This document shows positions 1 to 6,780 of a stretch of DNA of 7,037 nucleotides, one piece after another. Position 1 is the first letter of the stretch; each line of letters begins with the position of its first letter. The notes beneath the pieces are model-generated. The model did no database searches and was not told the DNA's origin. It was given only the letters and a program-made list of their open reading frames with translations. The position numbers and the translations under genes are program-made. The DNA is from RI-92 sp040235555 (GTDB lineage Bacteria; Pseudomonadota; Gammaproteobacteria; UBA6429; Thiohalophilaceae): the NCBI GenBank assembly GCA_040235555.1, contig JBECKZ010000082.1, positions 1 to 7,037 on the forward strand, given 5' to 3'.

Positions 1-423
1 TGGCGCGAGCACCTGCAGCGAGTACACCTCGATATTACGTTAACGCATGATCGCTATGAAGGCTTTGCATTGGCTGTCCCGAATTCGCTCTGGCATGCTC
101 TTTCAAGCCAACAACGCGCCAACCTTACCAGCCAACTGGCAAACATAACAACGTGGGAGCGCATACAGGCTGCTCAGGAACAACAACAGGCTTTGGCCTC
201 CCTGCACAAGGCGGGCATGACACTGCACACAATGGATGCACATCAACTCAAGGTGTTCGCCAGTCGCATGCCACCGTGGCCACGCTTATTGAATAAACTG
301 GATTTGCAAATGGCGAATACCTTAATCGCCGCAGCACGAACTGCTACTGCAACAGGAAGAGGAGACGGTTCGAGGGAAAAAGTGCTGGCGGATCCGCTGC
401 CACCCACCCAGGCCACCAAGTAA
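1..423 (+). CDS. TRAP transporter solute receptor, DctP-like, C-terminal part (partial)
   Basis: The frame is open from the first base, so this is the 3' end of a longer gene and the TTG at 70 is not a real start. About 140 residues are visible. The order of motifs fits the C-terminal third of DctP receptors: a hydrophobic LTLTHDRYEGFALAV strand (residues 13-27), a conserved Trp (SLWHALSSQQR), then a long helix with Glu/Gln-rich turns ending in LHKAGMTLH. In the DctP family this protein binds a carboxylate or other small ligand in the periplasm and hands it to the DctQ/DctM membrane subunits. Those genes are not in view and no ligand can be named. The final 35 residues, rich in Ala, Thr and Arg, look unlike the family and lie antisense to the Cys-rich tail of the next gene. 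Family assignment is by recognition of the pattern, not by alignment. Confidence 0.72.
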   Translation, partial: WREHLQRVHLDITLTHDRYEGFALAVPNSLWHALSSQQRANLTSQLANITTWERIQAAQEQQQALASLHKAGMTLHTMDAHQLKVFASRMPPWPRLLNKLDLQMANTLIAAARTATATGRGDGSREKVLADPLPPTQATK

Positions 424-1458
424 GACCATGAAGTAGACCGATGTTGCAGCAAAAGCTGTCGACACTGTTGGCTGCCAGCGCGCACTTGCCGCTACCAGGT
501 CAAGACTGTGCAAGGGATCTACACTCACCACAAATCCTGGCAATAACCAGGCATTCACAATAATGCCCACCACAAATGATGCAATGATAAGTGTCACCGC
601 ATAGATAACCACTGTCCGGCGTCCAATAGTCTTATAGAGTGCAAGCAGTTCCGGTAGATTTGTCGCTGTTCCCGTTACCAAAAACACAATAGCTGCGCCG
701 GGACCGGCACCAGCAGTGAGAAGTGCAGCCGCCAACGGAATATTCGCAACAGCACAGACATAAATGCTGGCGCCGAGAATCGCAACTGCAAAGAGCCCCA
801 GCATAGAACCGCCACCAAGAAACCGTGTCATCCAGTCCTGCGGTACGAACGTCATTATCAGAGCAGCAAGTATGATTCCAATCATTAAATAGAAACCGAT
901 ATTCGGTCCCAGATCGACGATACCCCAGCGTAACCCGCGTATCGCCCGTTTATACCAGGATAATTGTTCCACATGCGTGTCATCGCGCGCAGGTGTATCG
1001 TCCTCATTCGTTGCGGATGATGACTTGGCGTGATCACCCCAACGTTCTGTCACAATGCCGAGCACAATCGGTAAACCGAGTCCGAGGAGAATATAGGCCA
1101 ACGCGATTTTTGGACCGAGTAGTGCAAATGCAAGAATAACAGCAGCGGGATTAATAATTGGAGTCGCTGCGGCAAAGGCCATCACTGTCCCAGTGCGTAT
1201 TCCCGACCTGTATAAACTCACTGCCAATGGAATCACACCACAACTACATATTGGCAGCACTGCCCCCAGCACAACAGCGCCGAACAATCCAGCACTGCCT
1301 CGCCGGTTTAGTCGGTGACGAAGATGACTTGTGGCGACGAATTCATGGACCAGTCCACCGACCAGCAAACTTACAATTACCCACGGTGCTGACTCGACAC
1401 CAATCGACCAGACTGTTGAGCTAAATGTCGTCCAATAGTGATGCGCAGGCGTTATCAT
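322..1458 (-). CDS. ArsP/DUF318-family permease with Cys-rich C-terminal tail, probable metal or metalloid efflux
   Basis: A 378-residue inner-membrane protein with about eight to ten hydrophobic segments. Two pseudo-symmetric halves are visible. The first carries LPICSCGVIPLA (68-79) followed by TPIINP (99-104). The second carries VCAVANIPLA (234-243) followed by TGTATNLPE (262-270). They are separated by a charged, Asp/Glu-rich cytoplasmic linker (about 140-170). The CSCG motif in a membrane helix is typical of the DUF318/ArsP permease superfamily, whose characterised members export organoarsenicals or, in the SO_0444 group, copper and zinc. The C-terminus ends with a CC-x4-CC cluster (369-376), a likely soft-metal site. 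The start is the ATG that overlaps the upstream stop in ATGA. Its own ribosome site is weak, so translation is probably coupled. The last 102 bases are antisense to the DctP-like gene. The substrate is inferred only. Confidence 0.85.
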   Translation of the reverse strand: MITPAHHYWTTFSSTVWSIGVESAPWVIVSLLVGGLVHEFVATSHLRHRLNRRGSAGLFGAVVLGAVLPICSCGVIPLAVSLYRSGIRTGTVMAFAAATPIINPAAVILAFALLGPKIALAYILLGLGLPIVLGIVTERWGDHAKSSSATNEDDTPARDDTHVEQLSWYKRAIRGLRWGIVDLGPNIGFYLMIGIILAALIMTFVPQDWMTRFLGGGSMLGLFAVAILGASIYVCAVANIPLAAALLTAGAGPGAAIVFLVTGTATNLPELLALYKTIGRRTVVIYAVTLIIASFVVGIIVNAWLLPGFVVSVDPLHSLDLVAASARWQPTVSTAFAATSVYFMVLLGGLGGWQRIRQHFFPRTVSSSCCSSSSCCGD

Positions 1459-1952
1459 GGCGATGATTTTGCACCCGGTCGAGGTAGCGTGAGCTGCTGT
1501 TGCTGCTGGTCAAGCTCGTGTAGCAAATTTACGGGACAACTAATATAACGCCCGGTCTGGCATTCTGCAGCGGACTGCAACAGCGCAGACATGCGTACCA
1601 TTTTCATCAACAGCTCAGATGTGATTTTGTGCGATGTGGCTTTTTCATTCGCCAGCATCAGGCCACGCAGCGATTCGCGATAATAGACCACAGTGATACG
1701 AAACTTGGTTGCCTCAGCCGTACCGGTTTTGACTTTATTGATGAGCTGCTGTGATAACGCATTCAGCTGTTGCGGCTGCAGGATACCCGCCTGTGATGCC
1801 TGCGGTTCCGCATTTGCCCAGGAACTCATCATCACCAGAGCGGTAAAAATCCATAACAGCTGGCGCCGCCCATGTGGCGTTGCAAAGGGGTTGTTTGTTT
1901 TAAGAATCAGGGCCATCGTTATAGGCAACTCGGCATGGACTATGGAAAGCAT
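1455..1952 (-). CDS. Exported hypothetical protein, coupled to the permease
   Basis: 165 residues; I do not recognise the family. A long N-region with Arg29-Arg30 leads into a hydrophobic stretch (QLLWIFTALVMM) and a signal peptidase I-like end SSWANA before Glu49, so the mature protein is probably periplasmic, about 117 residues. The mature part is helical in character and Gln-rich, with YYRESLRGLML at 90-100, a Met-rich helix (ELLMKMVRMSALL), and two cysteines (131 and 139) that could form a disulphide, ending in a run of five Gln. The first ATG is preferred because GGGGAG lies upstream (1964-1969), although the 11-base gap is long. A second ATG at 1914-1916 would still keep the signal peptide. 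The stop overlaps the permease start by 4 bases, which suggests a shared job, perhaps as a periplasmic partner. That role is inference. Confidence 0.75.
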   Translation of the reverse strand: MLSIVHAELPITMALILKTNNPFATPHGRRQLLWIFTALVMMSSWANAEPQASQAGILQPQQLNALSQQLINKVKTGTAEATKFRITVVYYRESLRGLMLANEKATSHKITSELLMKMVRMSALLQSAAECQTGRYISCPVNLLHELDQQQQQLTLPRPGAKSSP

Positions 1953-1963
1953 AATTGCCGTTT

Positions 1964-1969
1964 CTCCCC
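1964..1969 (-). promoter_or_regulatory. Ribosome binding site of the exported hypothetical gene
   Basis: GGGGAG lies 11 bases before the ATG at 1950-1952. The internal ATG at 1914-1916 has only a weak purine stretch before it, so this site favours the longer product, even though the spacing is at the upper limit. Confidence 0.45.
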
Positions 1970-2118
1970 AAGTCCAGCGCCATTCCCCTCAGGGAACACA
2001 TACCACAGAAGCCTACTCTATGAATGATGTCTGTCTGTCAGCTACCGAACCCGTCTTGCGACCACAACGAGTTGAAGTTCCTTGCTCCAGGGAGCTACGC
2101 TACGAGCTTGAGGCAGCA

Positions 2119-2418
2119 TTATCCATCTTCGTTATCTATATCATCAGGAAAATACCAGATAAAATCCCCCTGCAAATCCTTTTCGGCCAGGACATCGGTC
2201 TGACAGATATCATCGATGCTAATTAATTGTTCCACCTCATCATTCAACATAGCCTGGACCAGCAAGTCTTCACGCACCAGTGCCAATGCCGCCTGTTGTG
2301 CAGCTGACTCGTCATCTGCAGTCACATAGACGGTGCGCGTAAAATCCAGATATTGCGCTTCCTCGTCTACCAGAAATTCAAAATTCTCCCCGATCACTGT
2401 CGCCCTATAATCCGGCAT
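2119..2418 (-). CDS. Small acidic hypothetical protein
   Basis: 99 residues with no signal peptide and no membrane segment, so probably cytosolic. It is strongly acidic, ending in PDDIDNEDG. The pattern is an N-terminal strand (YRATVIGENFEFLV), a second strand TRTVYVTADD (28-36), a helix ESAAQQAALALVREDLL, and a C-terminal IDDI...FIWYFPDD segment. This resembles small alpha/beta proteins of unknown function in gammaproteobacteria that share a Y-V-x-A-x-D strand followed by an Ala-rich helix, but I cannot name the family. The start is secure: AAAGGAG sits 5 bases before the ATG. It stands alone, about 100 bases from the next upstream gene and 166 bases from the next downstream one. No function can be given. 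Confidence 0.75.
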   Translation of the reverse strand: MPDYRATVIGENFEFLVDEEAQYLDFTRTVYVTADDESAAQQAALALVREDLLVQAMLNDEVEQLISIDDICQTDVLAEKDLQGDFIWYFPDDIDNEDG

Positions 2419-2423
2419 GATGA

Positions 2424-2430
2424 CTCCTTT
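2424..2430 (-). promoter_or_regulatory. Strong ribosome binding site of the 99-residue gene
   Basis: AAAGGAG with a 5-base gap to the ATG. This is the best Shine-Dalgarno match in the window and is good evidence that the small gene is translated. Confidence 0.7.
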
Positions 2431-2518
2431 CTTGTTGTTTATTGAAATCTTGCACGGTCTGCTAACAAGCTTATGACAGTTGATGTTTCATCGACAACCC
2501 GCCAACCCATAAAAATAC

Positions 2519-3280
2519 TTATTTGCTAATCACTTTGGCATCATCGAGCACCACTGGATAGACATGTCCGATCCCGTTGTCCTTGTTCAGTACCACGGTG
2601 CCTTCGACCAGCACAACCTCTGCTTGTTTTTTGTCTGCAGTGATGACGAGCAGGTTTTGCTTACTGCTACCGTCTGCAATATGCATCCAGTTCTTGCCGA
2701 AGATATTTCCGATATATTTGATGACCTTACCGCGTACGCGTATTCGTTTTCCCGCCAGTTGTTTGCGTTTGCTGTAGATCTCGGCAATGGTCTTCCCGCC
2801 CTTGGCCTTCTTGATCTTTGTCACTGGAACATTTTCTGTCTTAGGCAACATGCCGTGATGCGGGTCCATACTGGCGTTCATTTTTGGCGCTCCGGCTACA
2901 ACAATCGAATTGGAAAAATAGATCAGGCTGAAATCCCGTTTCAGTGTCTTGCTGTGAAAATGCTGCATTGGCATATTGGTACCGACTTTTACCGCGTCAC
3001 CTTTCTTGACGGGAGTAATCGGTCCTGCGGCCCAGACCTTGTGATCGCCGGTATCTAGTTGAACATAGGTATAGCCGCCGGAGTCCATCGTTTGCACCAC
3101 CCGGCCATACAGGTCGTGTTCCGCCGCCTGAGTACCTACATGTCCTGTCTGCATCATATTAATAGGTGGAGTATATGGAATTTCCATCCCGCCCTTTTCA
3201 GCGGCCATCGTCGCGGCTCCAGCCAGCATTAAAAAAGGCAATAGCAGTAACTGGCCTGCGAATTTATTGTGTATGTTCAT
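2519..3280 (-). CDS. Periplasmic protein with NrfJ-like and OB-fold-like domains
   Basis: 253 residues. A Sec signal peptide (LLLLPFLMLAGAATMAA) is followed by a Met/His-containing linker (NMMQTGHVGTQAAEHD). Domain 1 (about 56-128) has LYGRVVQTMDSGGYTYVQLDTG, VWAAGP, VKKGDAVKV and MQHFHSKTLKRDF, the pattern of NrfJ-type proteins found with multihaem cytochromes and nitrite reduction. After a second Met/His segment (MNASMDPHHGM), domain 2 (about 163-250) has TIAEIYSKRKQLAGKRIRVRG, KNWMHIADGS, VLVEGTVVLNKDNGIGHVYPVVLDDAKV, an OB-fold-like module that often travels with domain 1. Such proteins are sometimes annotated as DNA-binding, but the signal peptide places this one outside the cytoplasm. 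A turn usually present before the VLVEG strand looks shortened at ADKKQAEVV. AGGGTGA lies 3 bases before the ATG. The ligand is unknown; copper or haem is a guess. Confidence 0.82.
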   Translation of the reverse strand: MNIHNKFAGQLLLLPFLMLAGAATMAAEKGGMEIPYTPPINMMQTGHVGTQAAEHDLYGRVVQTMDSGGYTYVQLDTGDHKVWAAGPITPVKKGDAVKVGTNMPMQHFHSKTLKRDFSLIYFSNSIVVAGAPKMNASMDPHHGMLPKTENVPVTKIKKAKGGKTIAEIYSKRKQLAGKRIRVRGKVIKYIGNIFGKNWMHIADGSSKQNLLVITADKKQAEVVLVEGTVVLNKDNGIGHVYPVVLDDAKVISK

Positions 3281-3345
3281 ATGTCACCCTGAATATGCGC
3301 TATCAGTATCATCACCTGCAAAAATTCAAACAGATCCCGCGATTG

Positions 3346-3364
3346 TGAACAGTGTCTATGTTCA
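3346..3364 (-). promoter_or_regulatory. 19-base dyad, candidate operator
   Basis: TGAACA and TGTTCA form a perfect 6-base inverted repeat separated by 7 bases, 66 bases before the NrfJ-like start codon and inside the 126-base gap after the MFS gene. The size and symmetry fit a dimeric regulator site. No clear -35/-10 pair surrounds it, and a 6+6 dyad can occur by chance in a window of this size. Confidence 0.3.
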
Positions 3365-3406
3365 TGTTTTAGCAATTGCCCGGACCGTCGAATCCTGCCC
3401 AAATTA

Positions 3407-4579
3407 TTAACTGCCTGACTCTCCAGGCCAGCGCCATTGCCGCCGCATGGCGATCAGGCCCAGCAATGGACCGGGCAACAACAGCCAGCTAATTTGACTG
3501 TGCAGACTTTGCCAGAGACTGGTTCCCAGTTCGATTGACACGATGGTAATGGCAAATCCAATGCTGTTCATCAGGGCAAGTGCACTGCCAACACTTTCCG
3601 GTGGACAGGCTCTGGCGGCAAGAGCAGAAAACTGGGGTGAATCGGTAACCACCAACAGGCCCCAGGCCAGAATGATGACCAGGACAATGGGCGTTGCCAT
3701 ATATTGTGTCATTGGATATATCAAACAACAGCTCGCGGACCCGGTCAGGGCCATCATCGCAATCCGGCCACTACCCCAGCGATGACTGAGTAGCCCGCCA
3801 ACGATGCAGCCCAGCCCTCCGCTAAGAAACACACCAGCTGTAAGCAGATAAACCAGATTGATAGACACGCCGGCAAAATGATTCGCGATCAACAACGGAA
3901 CAAGGGCATAGAAGGCATACAACTCCCACATATGTCCGAAGTAGCCAAAAGCAGCCGCACGAAAATCCGCTACGCGATACGTTTGCAGCACGGCGCCCCA
4001 GTTCAGGCGTCGCGAAATTCCGTGATGTGGTCCATTGCCAACCCAGATCACCATCAGTGCTGCAAGCAAGGTCAAGCCGGAAGAGGTTGCGATCACAATC
4101 TGCCAATGTGGAGTCAATGCCAGACCACGCACCAGATGTGGGACGCCACTACCCAGCACCAGCATCCCCACCAGCCAACCCAAAACATTACCGGCTTTTT
4201 GCGGTGACCAGCTCACCACCAGCTTCATCCCGAGCGGATAGATACCGGCAAGGGCTAAGCCCGTTATCGTGCGTAGCACCAGGGCGCTGGCAAGTCCTTT
4301 ACTTCCAAAAGCGAGTGCAGCGTTGGCAATGGCGCCGATAACCGCACATGTCGCAAAAATGCGGCTGGCGGAAAACCGATCTGCCAGGCCGGACAAGGCA
4401 AACAAAAATGTGCCCGCGATGAAACCGAGTTGTACTGCACTTGTAAGATGACCGATATCCTGTATCGAGATACCCCACTGCCGTTGCAGAGCGTCTGCCA
4501 CGGCATTGGTCGTAAACCACATGGAGGTACCGAAAAATTCGGCAACAACAATAATGCTGATGGCGAGACGGATTGGCAT
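3407..4579 (-). CDS. Major facilitator superfamily transporter, 12 TM, substrate unknown
   Basis: 390 residues from the ATG at 4577-4579. A TTG two codons upstream is also possible, but ATG is preferred. About 12 hydrophobic helices cover the whole protein. The loop between helices 2 and 3 carries the MFS signature form SGLADRFSASR (63-73). Helix 4 has RTITGLALAGIYPLGMK (103-119), and the second half begins with GYFGHMWELYAFY (212-224). The motif VTDSPQFSALAA (311-322) is in the second half. The family, with a FGTSMWFTTNAV first helix, is widespread in proteobacteria and lacks an established substrate. It has no obvious operon partner: about 125 bases separate it from genes on either side. 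Upstream, TTGTGC and an A-rich -10-like stretch (4601-4630) may be a weak promoter. Proton-coupled efflux or uptake are both possible. Confidence 0.88.
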   Translation of the reverse strand: MPIRLAISIIVVAEFFGTSMWFTTNAVADALQRQWGISIQDIGHLTSAVQLGFIAGTFLFALSGLADRFSASRIFATCAVIGAIANAALAFGSKGLASALVLRTITGLALAGIYPLGMKLVVSWSPQKAGNVLGWLVGMLVLGSGVPHLVRGLALTPHWQIVIATSSGLTLLAALMVIWVGNGPHHGISRRLNWGAVLQTYRVADFRAAAFGYFGHMWELYAFYALVPLLIANHFAGVSINLVYLLTAGVFLSGGLGCIVGGLLSHRWGSGRIAMMALTGSASCCLIYPMTQYMATPIVLVIILAWGLLVVTDSPQFSALAARACPPESVGSALALMNSIGFAITIVSIELGTSLWQSLHSQISWLLLPGPLLGLIAMRRQWRWPGESGS

Positions 4580-4704
4580 GGGCAAATCATCCCAACTGTA
4601 TTTTTATTAATTTAGGTACATCCTGCACAATAGAGTGCGGACTTTAACGGGTTTTGGCAACAAGGAAAGTTGGCAATCTGGCCGGATCCACGAATGACGT
4701 GCCG

Positions 4705-5688
4705 CTAAATTGAGTCAGCGACTTTAATCTTTGATATTTTCCGCTCTGTTTTTATCAGCCACTGTTTGATCCGGTTAGAATCCCCGTACTTGCTCAACTT
4801 GCCCCAGGAGTCGAGTAAGACAATGATGACCGGTCTTGAATTGATTTCTGTCTTCATTACCAGACAGTTTCCTGCATCATCGGTAAAACCGGTTTTACTC
4901 AAACTGATCGGCCAGGAATCGCCAATGACCAGTCGATTGGTGTTACCGAATTTGACTTCCCTGCCAGACTTCAGGTTAGTAATGCTGTCGCGCGACTGGG
5001 TAGTGAAATCCTTGATCATAAAGTACTGACTTGCAGACTTGACGATTTGCGTCAATTCGTAAGCAGTGGAAACATTACCATTACCCAGGCCGGCTGGGTC
5101 CGTGAAATGGGTATGGGTCAGGTGTAGACGTTGTGCCTTATTGTTCATCGCAATTACAAATGCCGCAGTCCCACCCGGATAAGTCCGCGCCAGTGCCAGG
5201 GCCGCACGGTTTTCCGAGGCGGCCAGGGCAATCAACAACAAATCCTTACGGGTAAACTGCATCCCATTACGCAAACGTGAACGCGAATAGCGTATGCGAT
5301 CCTTGTCGGACTTGCTGATCGTGATCACCTCATCCAGGGATTGTCCGGCATCGAGCACGACCATGGCCGTCATCAGCTTGGTGAGCGAGGCCACTGGCAT
5401 TACCTGTTCGGCATGCCGTTGCAGGATCACTTCCTCATCTCGCTCATCGAATACCAGCGCGACATGAGAACGTAGCTTTAGACGTGTCGTCTTACCGTAT
5501 TTGCGGATATCTCTCGCAGTAATATGCGACAAGCCAAGATAGGTGCTGCCTGCATGCGTCGAGTCGACTGCCGGACTTTGCGTCTGTCCGCTGTGATTGG
5601 TGCCAGAGGCGGTATCCACACTGGCGGTTTCTACCCCAAATGCAACTGATACCCAGCACAATAATATAAGTATGCTTGTTATTCTCAT
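4705..5688 (-). CDS. pbpG: D-alanyl-D-alanine endopeptidase, PBP7-like
   Basis: A penicillin-binding peptidase of the S11 family, 327 residues from the ATG at 5686-5688. A short signal peptide (MRITSILILLCWVSVAFG) is followed by a Ser/Thr-rich linker and then the catalytic domain from about residue 70. All three active-site motifs are present: SLTK (101-104, nucleophile Ser101 and Lys104), SEN (158-160) and KTG (265-267). Context such as MPVASLTKLMTAMVVLDAG, SENRAALALARTYPGG and NVSTAYEL matches PBP7/PbpG more closely than PBP5/DacA. No C-terminal amphipathic anchor of the DacA kind is evident. In the periplasm the family cleaves DD-crosslinks in peptidoglycan. Upstream in-frame TTG (5763) and ATG (5757) would put extra polar residues before the signal peptide, so 5688 is chosen although no ribosome site precedes it. 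Confidence 0.92.
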   Translation of the reverse strand: MRITSILILLCWVSVAFGVETASVDTASGTNHSGQTQSPAVDSTHAGSTYLGLSHITARDIRKYGKTTRLKLRSHVALVFDERDEEVILQRHAEQVMPVASLTKLMTAMVVLDAGQSLDEVITISKSDKDRIRYSRSRLRNGMQFTRKDLLLIALAASENRAALALARTYPGGTAAFVIAMNNKAQRLHLTHTHFTDPAGLGNGNVSTAYELTQIVKSASQYFMIKDFTTQSRDSITNLKSGREVKFGNTNRLVIGDSWPISLSKTGFTDDAGNCLVMKTEINSRPVIIVLLDSWGKLSKYGDSNRIKQWLIKTERKISKIKVADSI

Positions 5689-5694
5689 GGGCGA

Positions 5695-5723
5695 AATATA
5701 ATCCGTGTGACAGTTTTTTGCAA
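5695..5723 (-). promoter_or_regulatory. Sigma-70 type promoter of the pbpG-like gene
   Basis: Minus-strand TTGCAA (5718-5723) and TATATT (5695-5700) are separated by 17 bases. These match four and five of six consensus bases. The -10 element ends 7 bases before the A of the chosen ATG, so transcription would begin at or next to the start codon. Confidence 0.55.
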
Positions 5724-5867
5724 AGCCTGACAGGTAGTTATCGGCAAGCACCGTCATCTGCAAAATGGAATCCGCTTATCTCCTGAAGACGGTATGAGTT
5801 TTGCTTTCGTTCATGCAAATACGAGCTGCTTGCTTTTCTTCAGACTGCCAGCAATTTAGTTATCTGG

Positions 5868-6635
5868 TCAGTTTTTATGGCCGAAATGGTAGATCACACC
5901 GAGATTGAAATGGCTCGTCCATAGCTTTGTATCCAGACTGCCTCCCCCTACCAGCTCGGCATGCATATCAGCGTAACTCAGTTTATATTCACCGAACATG
6001 GCCAGGCTTTTGCTGAGTTCATAGTTAATACCTGCCATGCCATTCACCACCATTCCTGCTATCTGGTATTCATCGGTCACACTGCCAGCCGTTGTCACTT
6101 CGACATGCGGATAGGCAATGCCGGCCCCCACACCGACATAAGGTGTCAGATCCGACAACCCGTCACGACTCTGACGAGACTGTATCGGCCAGCGATAGAA
6201 CGCATTGAGGGTTAACTGGTTATAACCATGGGACATCGCCAGTTCAGCAAAGGTATTACGCAATGGTTCCTGCGTATTGACTGCACTGCCCCCGCGGATA
6301 CCACGGACCTGTACCGTTGCATTTAGATCAGCGTGGATCTTGGCGTGGGTGAAATCGAGTGCAATCCCCCAGTGTTGCGCCTGCGGTAACCAATAGGTCA
6401 GCCGCAATCCCCAGTACACCGGATTTTCAAATGACTTATCGTCCCAGCTAACATTACTAAAAGTCAGGTTAGTATTATTGGGTAGACTCAGGTGGACATC
6501 ACTCGCCTGACTCGACGACTTGCCAAAATACAAACCACCATCGAATTCGGCATTTGCCACGGATGACAGGCCGAAGAGCAATAGGCCGGATAACAGACCA
6601 GTCACAGAATTGCGGCAGTGTCTTCTGGCTGGCAT
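5868..6635 (-). CDS. Outer-membrane beta-barrel protein, LpxQ (lipid A oxidase)-like
   Basis: 255 residues from the ATG at 6633-6635, with a signal peptide ending VANA before Glu30. The mature part alternates polar and hydrophobic residues in about eight strands: EFDGGLYFGKS, NPVYWGLRLTYWL, WGIALDFTHAKIHADL, NQLTLNAFYRW, TPYVGVGAGIAYPHVEV, GMAGINYEL, LAMFGEYKLSYADMHAEL, and SHFNLGVIYHF. The PYVGVGAG...PHVEV and VGGGSLDTKLWTSHF segments resemble a family of proteobacterial barrels often named after Rhizobium LpxQ, which oxidises lipid A glucosamine. Most members are untested, so the enzymatic role is not assured and a structural barrel is equally possible. A GTG start eight codons upstream is open, but GGGGAG lies just before the ATG. 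The last strand ends HF followed by GHKN, so the terminal aromatic is not at the very end. Confidence 0.8.
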   Translation of the reverse strand: MPARRHCRNSVTGLLSGLLLFGLSSVANAEFDGGLYFGKSSSQASDVHLSLPNNTNLTFSNVSWDDKSFENPVYWGLRLTYWLPQAQHWGIALDFTHAKIHADLNATVQVRGIRGGSAVNTQEPLRNTFAELAMSHGYNQLTLNAFYRWPIQSRQSRDGLSDLTPYVGVGAGIAYPHVEVTTAGSVTDEYQIAGMVVNGMAGINYELSKSLAMFGEYKLSYADMHAELVGGGSLDTKLWTSHFNLGVIYHFGHKN

Positions 6636-6639
6636 TTCG

Positions 6640-6645
6640 CTCCCC
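6640..6645 (-). promoter_or_regulatory. Ribosome binding site fixing the start of the LpxQ-like gene
   Basis: GGGGAG lies 4 bases before the ATG at 6633-6635. This and the resulting clean signal peptide favour the ATG over the in-frame GTG at 6657-6659. Confidence 0.5.
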
Positions 6646-6696
6646 GGCTGCCACTGCACTCGCAGTCTTCAAGATCGTTTGCGGAAATATTTATTC

Positions 6697-6705
6697 AGTA
6701 TAGCA
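6697..6705 (-). promoter_or_regulatory. Extended -10 promoter of the LpxQ-like gene
   Basis: Minus-strand TGCTATACT is a TGn plus TATACT extended -10 (five of six bases). No convincing -35 is found at 16-18 bases upstream, which extended -10 promoters tolerate. The leader would be about 55 bases, long enough to contain the GGGGAG site. Confidence 0.4.
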
Positions 6706-6780
6706 ACCGTGATGGTATGCATCATTGCCACCTACTATTATCGCGCGCATCCTGCGCCTCTTAATACAAACCGGGGAATC

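Noticed and set aside
1693..2226. Plus-strand open frame of 177 codons
   Set aside because: It lies antisense to two genes with better support (one with a signal peptide, one with a strong ribosome site), and its product has no coherent domain pattern.
2481..2500. Imperfect GTTGATG/CATCgaCAAC stem between the NrfJ-like and the 99-residue genes, as a terminator
   Set aside because: The stem is short and bulged, and there is no T-tract on the minus strand.
3822..4106. Cys-rich minus-strand frame of 94 codons within the MFS gene
   Set aside because: It is an out-of-frame shadow of a complete 12-TM transporter.
4663..4675. Direct repeat of TTGGCAA downstream of the pbpG-like gene
   Set aside because: Only two 7-base copies in the area, with no symmetry to genes or promoters; likely chance.
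5844..5877. Imperfect hairpin ACTGCCAG/CTGG-T-CAGT followed by a T-run on the plus strand
   Set aside because: The T-run is on the wrong strand for the minus-strand genes and encodes the end of the LpxQ-like protein. No plus-strand gene precedes it.
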